Of a stretch of DNA of 64,000 nucleotides, positions 1-15,781 are shown one piece after another. Location: positions 562,995-626,994 of the forward strand of contig VWZL01000877.1 in assembly GCA_013396915.1 (NCBI GenBank). The letters are read 5' to 3'. The first letter of the stretch is position 1. Each line of letters begins with the position of its first letter. Source of the DNA: Stercorarius parasiticus (lineage: Eukaryota > Chordata > Aves > Charadriiformes > Stercorariidae). Both the position numbers and the translations under genes were made by a program. The notes beneath the pieces are model-generated. The model made no database searches. It worked only from the letters and a program-made list of their open reading frames with translations, and was not told the origin of the DNA.

Positions 1-81
1 GTCCTGTTTCCACCTTTCCATCTCTCCTAGCATGGGCTGAAGCTGGAAATACTTTGCTTCTTCATATAACAAACTGTAGTC
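1..81 (-). CDS. KCTD1: KCTD1 exon 4: end of BTB domain (3' partial at window edge)
   Basis: The acceptor is GTCTTTCAG|GACTACAG and the exon starts at 81 in phase 0. Exactly 27 codons are visible: [18 protein letters not shown], then GEMERWKQD. This is the last BTB helix pair and the start of the linker. The exon continues past position 1, so the KCTD1 C-terminal domain, the remaining linker and the stop are not in the window. Compared with the mammalian protein as remembered ([21 protein letters not shown]), this copy has Gly in place of the second Leu of MLLEM, and Ser for Thr after DY. Both are consistent with a functional gene, but the Leu-to-Gly change is worth checking against other birds. 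Confidence 0.94.
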
Positions 82-2569
<2,488 letters not shown>

Positions 2570-5500
2570 TCAGTAGCCATTTTGACCATCTCTTTCAATA
2601 GCCCCCATTCAGCAGACGCCGTCCCCCCAAGATGCACCAATCCCCTTGACTGACTTCATTCTGCTTTCACAGGGACTGCAGGGCGAACCCGATTTAGTTT
2701 GGAAATTGCACTTGGGAAATGGTTTGGTTGTTTTGGGTTTTTTTGGTTGTTTGCTGGGGTTTTGTTTGTTTTTAAACCCAGTTCATTTTTTGGATGCCAT
2801 CTACTGCAACCAACGCTTGGACAGGCGCAGCTGAGGGGGCAGCACATTGTGGGGAATTAGAAGCTGGGAATACAAAGTGTATGACATTTCAACGCGAGGC
2901 AACAATTTCACTGTAAAAATTAACTGTTTGTGGCAGGTATCAATTAGTCCACTCTAAAATAATCAGGAAAAACACCTCGCTTTTTAGAGACCACCCACCG
3001 ACCACCAGAACCACGTGGCCACCTAGAGAGCCTCCTCCGCTTGCCAATAAGTTCTTGCAACATCAACCGCTGGGTGCACACACAGGTTTTCTAGATGTGT
3101 GCCCCACAAACCTGCTTTTATTGGAGCAGTGGGAAGGGCTGAAAACTCTGAACCAAACCCTTGCCAGTGTAACATGAAAGACACATCGTGTGTTTCTGCA
3201 CCAGGGCGTTTGCAAAACGCTCCTGAGTCACTGGCGGTTTCCCAATGGAATCACCAGGTGCGGCAGGTAGGCCTGATTTTGTGCACCTGTTTATACAAAC
3301 GCATGGGCAATGTGGAAGTACTTTGTGATTCTTTCCAACACCAGAACTGTAAACAAAACGGTCTTGAAATAGCTCGCTCACGATACGTCACACGGACAAC
3401 TCCACATGAAATGCTACTGACGGTTTGGGATGCGATTTCAGAGCCTTGCCACAACCTGTTACCTTTTGCAGATACCGCGTTTTCATTATTTTAATGAAAA
3501 GGCTCATTTGTATGTAGTTTTTGTTCCAGTATAACCAATCTGTTTTGGGGACCAGCACAGTAAAACCTCTGCAGGTTACTAAAGAGCATACAACAGTATC
3601 ACCATACATCAGCACGGAGCTAGGGGACCGATAGGCACTTTTATTCCCTGATCACACTCAGTTTGCGGCATAGGTAAGGTACAAGTCTGTCTTCTCATGA
3701 AAAACAGAGAGCGAGCACAACGAACAGTCATGGCACACTACTTTTGATTTAAAAGAAGTGAAGAAACAACTAATCCTCACCGCCAGAAGAAAAAAAAATT
3801 CCCAAAACCTCAGAGGTGAGCAGCCCTCATGGCTGCATGAAGCATCCCAGGCTGAGATGCCCCATCCCTCTGACAGCAGAACGGGATCTCCAGGAAAGGT
3901 TCAAGGAGCAAAAGACAGAAGTGGTTCCCAAAGAAGGGGAGATGTCAAGGCTTGCAGAAGAACCCAAGATCTTGGGGAACTGCAGAGGGATGGGGCTTCA
4001 AGGTGACCACACGCCACTTCACACCCGCAGCCATACACCCTCCCTTTGAAAATGGCAAAGCCAACCCAAACTGAGTTTAAAGTGATGTCTGTGCCTGCAG
4101 CAGGGACCTTCATAGCACACTTATTACTAAGTTGTGAACGGAATACAAGTCTCATCTCTTCTTTCTCACCAGTTGGGAGAGATGAAGACCAGGAAAGAAC
4201 TAAAACCCCATTAACCTCAGCTGGCCATTTACAGTTCTGTAGGAAATGTCTGAATCTATTCAAGTCGCATGAAATCTGTAACATAGAAGGAATTACATAT
4301 ATTTTTCAGAATGATCAGGTAACAAAATTTTTTCAAAGCCATCCCTTAGAACAATTCAAGCTTTCTTCCTCAGATACATGTTACTACCTGCCCTGCTGCT
4401 CAAAATTTAAGCTGCGACAGGCCCTATAATCCAGGCTCCTGTTCACTAGGTGGATGAGCAACATTTACATCTAATATGGATGCACTCAGCATTTAGAATT
4501 AATTTTCCCCTATACTCAAACATGTCATCTTGGAATCTATCATGGAATTCACACACAAAACATACATATTTGGCCAAGTCAGTCATTATTGAAATGTATA
4601 ATGGTAATTGGTTTCTGCAGCATTTTCCTAGTTCTAAATTACTACTATAATTACATATTTTAAACCTCTAGGCTTTTTGCCTTCATTTTATTAATTGTAT
4701 AGGAGACGAACGAGATAGTATCAGAGGATGGAGCCTTCTGACAAAACCATAATGCTGACAAGAGCGCAGAATCCATCAGGAATGCTACCTGGGACCTGGA
4801 AGCCCTTGGGTCTGGGCTGGAAGAGTGACCAGAAAGCGTTGCCTTAGTGCACTCCTGCTTTGCAGCAGCAGAAAAAACCCCAAGGAATTGCAAACTCCCA
4901 TTGCCCCCCAGGATCACTTTGCAATACACAACTGCGCTTTCACATGTTAAAATAGCTTCAGAAGGGCAGACCCCCAAGCAGAGACATGGCTGTAAACAAA
5001 ATTAAAGCCTTTCTCCTTTTCAAATGGAAAAAAATGTAGATTACAGCTTCCCTTCACGTGGCCTCCAGAGAAAAGACCTGAGATAATATGGGACCCCAAT
5101 CTGGTGGCATGGTCCTAAGCTGCATTTGCTACACCCATCAAGAGAGGAGACTGGGCTGTGCCAGGACCTGGGGGAGGACCAACACCTTCCCCCTCCAGCC
5201 GCCCCATGTACTCTTGGGTTCCTGGAAGCACAGCAGTAAGCTCTCTGCCACACCTCCCTCGGCAACTTTTCTATACAATAATATCTGAGTAACCACCCTT
5301 CCTGTCACCCATAGCTCTGCTCTTACTGCTGCTCGGTCTCACACTGCGATTATAAATGCTTAAAAAAGACATCAGTTCCCTGGCACAAGAAGGGACTGTT
5401 ACATCATGTTTATTATAATTTCACTTCCCAAGAAAGCCTGAAAGATGTTTTTCCCCCATCGCCTTCTTGACAACATTGGCTGATGATTGGCAAAGATAAC

Positions 5501-6876
5501 TTTTTTTTTAATAAGTGACAAATACCTAACAGCTGAATGGATTTCCAAAGAGGAGAGTGTTTTAAAGGAGGCTTGCAAAGCAAGCTGATAATTATATGCA
5601 GAATTAGCCAAATATCAAGGGTAAAGGATAGGGAGATGTAGACCATTTACAAGAAAATGTACTTCTGAAATATTTAATTAAAACTAACAGGCTGGAATCT
5701 TCTGTATATCAGGAAAATTAATGTCCCATGGGTTGAAAGTGGGACCTCCAATGGGTAATAATTAATGTCTATGGCTTTAAGTATCATATTCCACTGTCAG
5801 AAAAATGAATCCTTCAAGGACAGAAAATACAACCAGCGGAAAACTCAGCTTCCGTCACAGAATTTGGTTTTACTTTCAGGACACAAAACAGGTACAGCCA
5901 CAAGCCTGGTTTTAGCGGGGAGAAAACAATGGGATATAGAACAGATCAATGTTTTACTTCCATAAAATACTATAGGGATCCTTTTCCTCACAGACTAGGA
6001 CTCCCGTAGCAGCGTTTCTAGACCAAAAAGCCAGCACAGGAAGATGACATTGCTTACAGGATTTTCCAAACTCTTCAGAAACAAGTCCTGTTTGTCAAGC
6101 ATAAAAATATACTCGGTCCGCAGCAAAACTGTATACATAGTGTAAATGTTTATAACCTTGCTCTCTCAGCACATAAGAGAAAGACTTTCCTTTAGCGTAT
6201 TCTGCCTCAGTTAAGAATTTTGGAAAGCAGCAATAATTAGGAACAAGATGGTTAATATTCATAAGTCAACTATTGCATAACTTAACACTAAGAAAAATGA
6301 CGCGGCTCTGCAGATTGTCTTAGAAGCTTCAGTGGACAGAGCTAAAATTCTTGTCTTTTGTCATCAAAGGGATACAAGGAACATGGAAAAGCAGCAAGCC
6401 TTGGTGTCTGCAAGCATGCAGACTATTGCATTACTTTCCATCTAAGGTAGAAATAAACCTAGTATTTTGTTTTCCCCTGAGAAAACACAGATTCCTTATT
6501 TTTTAATATATTCAGTATATTATTTCTAATTTTATTATCATTATCAGAGGACAAAACCTCAAAACTGAGAATTTTTTTTGCAACAAACTATTTGCAAGAG
6601 TTCAAAGCTGTCAGCTCTCCCTGCTCTCCGTGCCCTTTCACGGAACAACAAATAGAGAGGAAAACTCCCAGTGTTTAATAACCCAGCAGAGGGAACCGTG
6701 CAGCAGGAGGATGCCGTGGCACCTGCAATCCCCTGCTAATGGCAGGGCAAGAAACTGCCTGGGACTCCACCGAGGTCAGGTATTCGGTGGCTGGCAAGGG
6801 GCAAAGCACTCGCGAAAACTCTCTCCTTCCAATAATGAATTACACGACAAAGTATTTTAGTTGAAATCTTACTCAC

Positions 6877-6935
6877 CTGGCTGGAGCCATCGTGGCAAAG
6901 CGAGTAGGGGTTTGGCCCTTAAAAGGCTAAGTGAA
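6877..6935 (-). promoter_or_regulatory. KCTD1: Candidate alternative first exon/promoter of KCTD1 in intron 2
   Basis: On the minus strand, CCACGATGGCTCCAGCCAG is followed directly by the strong donor GTGAGTAAG (last exonic base 6877). The ATG (6890-6888) has a good Kozak context and the short frame (Met-Ala-Pro-Ala) leaves in phase 2, exactly the phase of the exon 3 acceptor. Splicing would read [13 protein letters not shown] perfect CArG box CCTTTTAAGG (6926-6917) lies just upstream and could also act as a TATA-like element. No transcript evidence is available, and the product would lack the first BTB strand. Confidence 0.3.
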
Positions 6936-7059
6936 CGCAAATTTTACTATCACATCATTATATTTATGTGGCTAATGGGAACACTTATTTAACACTCTGG
7001 GGTGTGCGAAGAGCGAGCTGGAATAGGCTTTTACTTTTTTTTTTCCTCTGCGACTTTTT

Positions 7060-7200
7060 AGTCCACGTCGTCCTTATTAATTTCTTTTCATTTTCTTTTA
7101 AGTGCTCAAAGGCAATTTGCATAAGAGCCCATTATAAATTAGATCTGTTTAATGGTATACTCATCTCATGGCTATTTAATTTTACTTCCTCGTATGTCTA
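7060..7200. promoter_or_regulatory. AT-rich candidate conserved element with POU octamer
   Basis: A perfect ATTTGCAT octamer at 7115-7122 lies among TTATTAATTT, TTATAAATTAG and GGCTATTTAATTTT, a high density of homeodomain cores. It lies 150-300 bp upstream (minus-strand sense) of the candidate first exon at 6877, and could be its proximal enhancer. Confidence 0.3.
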
Positions 7201-9984
7201 AATTATATAATTTTGCACTGTCCCCTAGAAGCTACTACATTTGAAGAGGTATCCACACCAGGGAGAAATGCACCCAAGTGGAGAATGACGAGGTTTCTAG
7301 TCTTTTTTCAGAGGATCACTTTAGCAGTAACAACCAACTCTTCTTTTTTTGAATACCTCACGTCATTTGGATCCACAGCGACTGAATACCTAGCAATCCT
7401 TATAACTCTGCGTAACAAAAGTTGGCTCATAAACATGATATAACAGAATACATTTGCAATTTTCAGGAACATATATTATGAAAACCGCATTTTAACCAAA
7501 TACCCTGTTGTAATCTCTTGCTCTCAGTGCTATTATAATTTGTTCTTATCTCTTCCTCCTCACATTTAATTTAAGGTTTCATGTCCATGAGTCTCAGGAA
7601 TTCCTTGGCACAGGCAGTTCCTACATTATCAGAAGAGGCATGAATACAATGATTATAAAGCAAAGGTAACAGGGGAAAAATGCATGAAAACCTAAAATCT
7701 CATTAAATCTTCTATAGAAAAGGTATTTATATAGGAGCCAAAAGTGACAGAGCAAGAAGGACGTACGAGAGGAGGTATTAAAACACCAGTTCTTATGAGA
7801 TTTAAAAGAAAATGTTACATGGCATTTTAAAGAACAGATAAATCCCAGATACTGAGTAGAAGGATGTCAAACCTTTGTGGAAATATTTGCTAAAGATTGA
7901 AGAACTGAACCATTTACATGGAGATCATTTCAAACATCTTAAGATTGTTATTCGAGCATGGAAGCAAAAGAAAAGGTAAGGGCAAGCTCAGAGGGCTAAT
8001 AAAACATTTAGAAGAAATTGAGATGGACAAGAAGTAGTGAATAGTCTTAAACGCAGAGTAAAGCATGTGAGGAACAGATGGGAAGGATCTGAAATGACGA
8101 GTGAGGTGGTATCATCAGGGAACACATCAGAGACTAAGAAAAAAAAGAAAAAGAAACATGGGATTTGCTATAACCTGCCTGATCAGAGGCAGCACCAGGA
8201 GCAGAGATGAAAGCAAATCAGACATATTACAAAACGAACAAATAGTCATTGGATCTAACCCACATGGACAAACCGACACATTAACTGGAAAAGAATAAAT
8301 TGCACAACACTGTGCAGTCACGTTGCAGGAATGCTACTTACAAGAGAATGAACTACAGCTTTCTACACCACAGATGAGCGTGGGGATGATGAGATATGTA
8401 ATTAAATGACAGCCGAGCAAAAGAGGGTATGTGGGTCACAGGAAACATCGGGGTGAACTAAAAAATGGATGGCTAAGGCTCCAGAAGTCAATAGAAATAC
8501 CCTAATCTCTGTTTGCCTGAAAAGGAAATTCTTCCAAGAAAAATTAAAACCTGTATTTTCCCCACTAAACAGGTGATCTAGCTATCTAGGAGATTCACAC
8601 CAGAAGTAATAATTACACTACGAAATACAGCTAATACACTGATATACCTAACATACTGGTTGACAGGCTTGTGGTGGGTGCAAGGTCCTGAATGTCCACC
8701 AGAAGCAGGCTCTGTCACAGCCTTCTCCCGGGATGTTCAAACCCCCATTCCCAAGTTCAGGACCATCATTCACCCAGACCCAAACGGCACTTGTAGAAAC
8801 ACTAACATTTCAGAAAAGAAAGGAATAAAAACTTGGGATGGGATGTCAAGAGCTGGTGACTCATGGCTAGAAAACTATATATGTGGGCAGATGGAAACCA
8901 TCTCCCACATCGCACGACGGCAGCAAGGGTGAGGCCAGGAGAGCACTATCCCCAGACTGCAGATGATGGGCCAGGGAGTTTCTGTTTACCATATACCTTC
9001 TCTCTCTGCTCTGGTATACCGAAGAGATACAGACAGATAAGAGGAACAGGCTGCAACCCAAATCTGCATCTTTTCACACAAGGCTGGGCAGGTAAGTGTT
9101 TTAAAAGCAATTTCAATACTGTGGCAGCCAAACCTCCTGAACCTCTAGGTTGCATTACAGGCTTCAGATGTGGCTGAGAGGGGTCTGTCCTCTGCTCTCC
9201 AGCTACTCTCCCACCCCGAACCAGGATCCTCATCCCCACAACCCCCATCGCTTTTGACAATGTGAGGTTCCTCCATCTGACAGACCCAGAAGTTGCTGAC
9301 ACTTCCCGAGACATCCTATCCCTGATCCTCGCAGTTTTGCTTGTCTCCAGATACCAAGCGCTCCCTCAAGCCCTTTTGCTACCATACAGACCCATCTCCA
9401 GAAAACTTATGTCTTGCAATCCCCAAAGAGGCTGTTCCTTCAGCCAAATCACTATCTAAAGGGTGGTACCACAGGCCCTCTCTTCCTCTAGGACACTGAG
9501 GCACCCTGACAACCAGCCAGCACTCTGATCAACCCACCCCACGTGCCAAGTCAATGAGACCCACAGCAGGAGCAGAGGCTGCAGATACCTGCTGCCATGT
9601 CTCTCACATCACGACAGGCGTTTTCCTTCAGCCATTTGTCAGGGCAAAGAGCAGCGACATGCAACAGCTGACCTGCACACCCGCTGCTCCATAGCTTGAC
9701 CACCAGTATTTTATGTTTTACAACACCATGTCTCCTTGTTCCTTTCTTCAGGCTCACTCACGCACTGCATCTACTGAAGAGCAGACCGCAAGCCTTTAAG
9801 CCCCACATCTCCTGCAGCGTTTGGTATCTTGCAAATAAGTCCTTAAAAAAACTTTTTAGTTTTTCCAGTGCATATCAAACCCACTTTTCCTAAAATAATT
9901 TAAACCAATGAAATGTTCAATCAATTATTCATGCAAATACTTTTTCCATCTCTGTTTTTTGGTAACCAAGTTTTCTTGGCAATG

Positions 9985-10270
9985 ATAACATTTCACAGAA
10001 AAATTAACAAATATTCTCTTTGCTTGCCAAGATAATTTTACTAAGCTCGAATCCGATTCCATTGAGGTACGTTATTTATGTTTTATCTGGAGGGAAGCTG
10101 CCTATGAAGTTAGTAGCAACCGTGTCCTTTTGCTTATGATATGGTTATTACCAAGTTATCAGGAGTACCTTTAAGTTATTAGGGTGCAATGGCAAATTAA
10201 GTACTTTGCGTCATAATTAGCTAATAACATTTGAAATATATTTTAATCATGTTTAAGATGGTCAGGTTTG
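9985..10270. promoter_or_regulatory. Homeodomain/NFI-motif-rich candidate conserved element
   Basis: The block carries NFI-like half sites (CTTGGCAATG and CTTGCCAAGATA), GATA/homeodomain sites (TTATCTGG, GGTTATTACC) and a dense ATTA cluster (GTCATAATTAGCTAATAAC, TTTTAATCATG). It contains few simple repeats and no frame. This composition is common in vertebrate developmental enhancers. Confidence 0.3.
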
Positions 10271-13200
10271 CTGTGAGTACAGATAATGGAGGATAGGAGC
10301 AGAACCGGAGTGTTTATCATTCAACACCAAAAGCCAGAAAGTAGCTAAACCGGCAAACGCACAACATCCCAAAGGCCATGATAATCTATACATTCAGAAC
10401 ACTGAACCCTGTCACAGACAGCAACGTAATAAAGTAGAACCTGCGTCTTGGGATCATGTTTAAGTAAAAAGTAAAAATGTATTCGCTCCAACCCACTCTC
10501 CTTTAAGCCTGCCAATTTGTCTTAAAAAGAATAAGACATGTTAGCAACCCATCTTCAAAGTCCTATTGAGAAATCTGTAAATGCAGATTCCACAAAGAGA
10601 ACACTGTTAAAAAGCAATTTTAAAAAAGCTACCAGAGCCATTTCCCTTTCAAAAAATCTGGACATTGAAAAAAAAAAAATCAACAGCAAAGCCACCCAAC
10701 AACAAAATCTTCTCAGAATGGCAGAAATTCTTTGATGTATTCCTTCATACATCAAGTTTGCCCCTCAGCTTTCATGAATTTCATTCAAACCACTGTTAGC
10801 TCTCAGTATTTCCTCTGTACCCTCGAGAAGGCTCAGCATCAAAATTCCATGTACATATCACTAGAAATTAGGAAACACTCCGAGATTCTCCATGAAATCC
10901 CTTAGAAAGCTATCAGCAAAATGAGCGCTGGATCGAGACCCAACAGATTGATACCCTCGTTAAGCACATATACGCACCGTGACATCGCTAACTCTGCCCC
11001 TTTCCAGGATGTTACTTTGGGAACCAGGCATCGCACTTCATACGCCTGGAGCCTGCGCCCCTGTAAACAACGATCCTCGCAATGCAACCATAACGAATTA
11101 AGCTTTCCAAGGTCTTCACAACTTTGGCTACTTAGCCAGAAATCCCGGCTACGTTGTTTTGTTACCTGTTGCCTCCTCTAAGAGAAAGGACAACGCGTTT
11201 CCAATAGACAGGACAAGAACACACTTGCCCTCCCCTTTGCAAGGGTTGCACAAACTCCACCTGCATTGCAGCCCACAAAGGCAAGAGACTGCACAGCTAA
11301 CCTCTGCGTGCCGTATGGGGATCCCACGGGGACTGCTTCTCCAGAGAGAAGAGAGGCCACTTCTACATTAAAGCCTAAACTAAAGCTTCTCATTAATGAA
11401 TAAGATTCAAAGAGAGAGAAAGCGCTTCTAAAACCTTCAGCTGTTAACTATGGCGAGCCTGTGTCCCCAGAAAACACTGTCCTCCAGAGCCTAGAACAGA
11501 ATAAAGTATTCCCAAACATCCTCACTACTCTGCTCTCAATAAATACCTGTGAAAGTCACTTGCAAAGTTCGTAACATCCTTCTCAAGTGCAGTTCACGCA
11601 GAGGACAACAATTTGCTACTGCTAGCTCGTGCGGCAGAAGCCTGTAAAACAGATTAACAGGTTTCAGCCGGGCTGCTGAACTTGGGCTCGGACTGTCACA
11701 AGACAGATTTGCCAGGGAAGGTGGAAAAGTATGTTCAGCCTGCTTTTTTTTTTTAAAGCCCTACAGGGATAGACAAAGGAAAAAAAAAAATACACATACA
11801 AAGAATATTATTAAGGTAGTGAAAACAGGCTTCACAAGTTAAGATACGTCGAATATTAGAGATGCTCCTGCAACTTTCATATCACTCTGCACTTTAGACT
11901 TGGTCTTTAATGACCTACTGTTTTCCCACAGCACCCCCAATCCAGGCAGCACGCAATCCAGGGAGAAGCCAGGGTTGTAGAGCGTAGCAGACTGTTGCCC
12001 GTGGCACCCCTGACTCGTCTGCTGGAGGAGCAGGAGAAGGTCTAATGGATGAGGAAGGGGTTGTGGGAAGGGAACGCAGGTAAGGCAGATGGGGGCTGCC
12101 CGGGAGAAACGAACTCCGTCCAAGCGTTTGTCAGATTTCCTGTGCGATGCTACAACTAACTATGCCTGCCTTATTTTTTTGAGCTCCTTTCAGCAAAGCA
12201 AGAAGGTACTAGGCTAAAGAACGCTGCAAAGAAAGCAGGCAAGAATGACTCTTCAGAGCAGGACTGCGAATAACACGCAGAAAATACAGCCCAAGGACAC
12301 AAGCTGAACTGAGGAGGAACAGGAGATGCTGATGACCTGCTTATTAATTAAGCACCACATTTCTCTGTGCACAGCAGCAGGCAATCGTGTATCGGAGATG
12401 GTATTACTACACATACACCATGAAGATGAGAATCTAAGGTTGCCCTGGCTGCCCTAATAACATTCTTTTCCCATAAAGCTGACTTCAGTTGTAACGAGAA
12501 AAGCTGCAAGGGCCAGCTACACAATAACATATTTATTACATTTCTCTTGAATATTTGTGTTTTGCTTTACTACTTAGCTCACCTGCTCATACATTCCTCC
12601 ACCTAGACTGAAAATGGTACTTCCAGGTTAACATCCTAGATTATAAATTCTTTGAGAAAGGCAATCGGGATGGCACGAGAGCACACGCAACAGAAGCAAA
12701 GAAGATGTGGGTGTTATCAGCACAGAATTTAGTATGAGAAACACAGGGCCATATACTGCTCCTGTTTTGATTAACTCTAACTTATATACATTACAATTAC
12801 ATCGCTGTGATTCCTAGTGCGGACGCAGACATGTGCCTACATAGAGAGACGTGTTTATACCCGTATAACTCCCTCCCATACATTTACATGTTTAACTGCT
12901 TCCATGCTAGAGGTTGTAATGATTTAAGCATTTCAGTAACTAGGAAAATCACACCATTAACCAAATCAGTTAATACAAAAACCTGTGTGCTAATCAGTTA
13001 AGAGGACAGGAAAGTCCACCTAGAACAGCTTAGACAGTGGCTCTGAGCAATAAATAATGCTTAATGCATAGGTTAGAAATGCCAAAGCCACGCCTGCACA
13101 TTCTGCTGGTGGTGGGGGTGATAAAAAACACACAGATAACATTATTTCCATTGACAAACTTTACATATACAAAACAGTGGCTTTATTGTTTATTAAATTA

Positions 13201-14120
13201 GCTGCTGTCATGGTGTAATCATCCCTGCAGCCATACCAAACCCAACGGTATGTCAGATGTGTTTCTGTGGAGGAGGTAACGAGAAAAGAAAGGAAGAGAG
13301 CTGAGATACAGTACAGAAGCAATACAGCCCCATAAATAGTGGCGTAAGGAATAATTAATCCACATACGTGAAAACAGACACTATAATTGCAGCCAGTGAA
13401 ATCCTCAAAAATACCACATGACAAAACTAAGTGTTACATCACGGTGCCTTTAATACATGACAGCCAGGATGTGATTCAGCTGCCTAAACACAGGTGTCTG
13501 GTGCCACTTGAGATGCTCTTGGGCACCTCCGGGGCTCCCGAAGGGCTGGGGGATGGCACAGGGACACTCCGGCAGACTCGTGCCCTCCTGCAACAGCCAC
13601 AGGATTCCAGGCAAGAGCTGTGCACGGGCAACTAGCTGTCCATGTTAAGGCAAACATAATCCTCACGAAATGAGCAGAAACTAACTGTACTGAAATGCGT
13701 ATTTAAACACAGTTTAACACTGTTCTTCCTAGACATTAATTTCAATAGAAAACTAGCCTTTATTAAATAAAATATTAACAAATTGATATGACATGAAGTT
13801 GTGAGCAATAGTTTGCAGTGCTCATAAAACGTGTAGGAATTTCTAACATTTTTAATCTAAGTGCTATTTTATCCTGCAATTCAGGTTACCTTCACACAGA
13901 GGAGCTGCCTGTTCTCTAGCTTCTTCTTGAGCTGCAGCTTTACCGGAGGAAATACGGATAAGGGTGTCATCCGAAGTCATATGATAGTCTAAGTGTCTTA
14001 GGAACCCCTTTTCCTAAACGCAGGCACAGTCAGCCTCAAGTATTTTAGTGGGGTGTTGAAGCGAGCTGACTCCAGGATGGAGCTACAGCCAACAGACAGA
14101 TGGAAACACCTATGGAGGAC

Positions 14121-14140
14121 AGCCCAGCCCAGCCCAGCCC
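14121..14140 (+). repeat. AGCCC pentamer tandem repeat (4 copies)
   Basis: Four perfect AGCCC units in a row, a short microsatellite. Confidence 0.9.
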
Positions 14141-15622
14141 ACCTATGTGGGACTGGACCTCATTCCTGGTGCACCACCACACTGGTGATTGATCACCCAG
14201 CTGAAAGCTTGCGACAACTCTAACATAGCAACTGATAAATTCTGAGTGCAGGCAAACGAGCGGGAAACGATCTGTGGCGAAACAGTCAAATAAGCATAAC
14301 TCCATCCGTCTGGAGGATTTACAGGCGTGAGGATATAGATCTTACATCTGTTGTGATCTTCCCGGTAGAAACCAGTACAAAGCCAACCAGCCAAAATTTC
14401 CCTGTGGCAATTCCAGGCTGCTCATAAACAAGAAGTCGCCTACCAAGCCAAGCACTGCTTTTAAGCTAGCAGAAAGATGTTAATCATGGAGCAGCCTACT
14501 GCTTGAGTTCATATGTTTTCATTATTATATTCACTTAACTTTGAAGCCTTTCTCTAAAAGGACAGAACCAAATTTAACTATACTTGGATTAAAAAAGGAA
14601 AAAAAAAAAGCCATCGCCTAAGGGTCTTTCTATACTGCATCTGCCCTTGTCCCCAGATACTGGTACCACTGCAGAACTCTCGTATCAATATATTAAGTTT
14701 CAGCTTGAACTAATGACTAGTACTGCAAAGGAACTGATCAACAACCAACACAGGTACGTGTGCCAAAAGGCCATGACTCCCTTACCAACAGCAAGAAGGA
14801 AAAAAGCTAACAATTTAGTGAGAAAAATCCCGAATTCCAAAACTACTGCTCTTTTTAGAATAATGCAAGTTCCAATACAAGCATTTTCAGGGACAGAAAA
14901 CCATTTCAAAAACTTCTCTTCCTCTCTGTGCTTGCTGAAAATAAAACGTGTTACAACAACCTTGCATTACTCCCTCCACTTGTGTAGCTACTTAATACCG
15001 GTATTTTTTGCTGCATATCCGAATGTAATAAAATCTTAATTTAGCAGAAATCCAGGTGTTTTGGTAGATTCCTGATATTTTTTTTTCTCTTGCATCACCA
15101 CAAGGCACAGATATAATTGTTTTCTACTATCTTTACAGGAGATCTACAGAACCACATTCTCGAAAGGTGCAGAAGCCTGAAAATAGTTTGGGGTAATCAA
15201 AAGCTGCACCGTGTTATCAAAGCTCTCCACCCTTCTCCAGAAGCCGCTGGTGCTACAATAAACAGTCTGGGGCTACGGGATGATTCTGATTATTTTCCAT
15301 CACCTTCCTAAAAACCTACTTTTTTAGCGTTTAGAGGCAGGTAGAAGCCAGTTAGTACAATGAAAGGAAGGGGTCTGGAGAAAGAATGTCTTAAAACAAC
15401 CAACTCTGTCTATGAAGCCAGACCATCAAACTGCATTCTCTTGCTAACCACCACATGCACGAAAGTCTGCATTTGTGTTAACCAAGTAGCTCTTTGTGGG
15501 GGAAACCTATGGTGCAGTCCTCAGCCACTCACTTTTACACAGCTTTTCTTCCCTCAGAAGGGAAGATTGCAAGATGCCTACCAAAAAATACCCCTAAAAC
15601 CCACCAAACCACAGGAGACAAA

Positions 15623-15781
15623 ATCATAGAATCAGAGAATGTGTTGGGTTGGAAGGGACCTTTAAAGGTCATCTAGTCCAAACCCCCTGCAGTAAGCAGG
15701 GGACATCTTAAACTAGATCAGACTGCTCAGAGCCTCATCAAGCCTGGCCTTGAATGTCTCCAGGGATGGGGCCTCCACCAC
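15623..15781 (-). mobile_element. CR1 LINE 3' end, minus orientation
   Basis: On the plus strand it begins ATCATAGAATCA, the complement of the CR1 terminal repeat. It runs through GTTGGGTTGGAAGGGACC, GGTCATCTAGTCCAA and GAGCCTCATCAAGCCTGGCC to CTCCAGGGATGGGGCCTCCA. This is the classic chicken-repeat-1 3' untranslated end, 5'-truncated as usual, with no reverse-transcriptase coding sequence left. CR1 is the dominant LINE of birds and other sauropsids, so it supports the avian call. Confidence 0.93.

Noticed and set aside
3099..3494. 131-codon plus-strand frame
   Set aside because: No family resemblance, and overlapping minus-strand frames of similar length; intronic chance.
14647..15039. 130-codon plus-strand frame
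   Set aside because: Low-information composition, no splice or start context, no recognisable motif.
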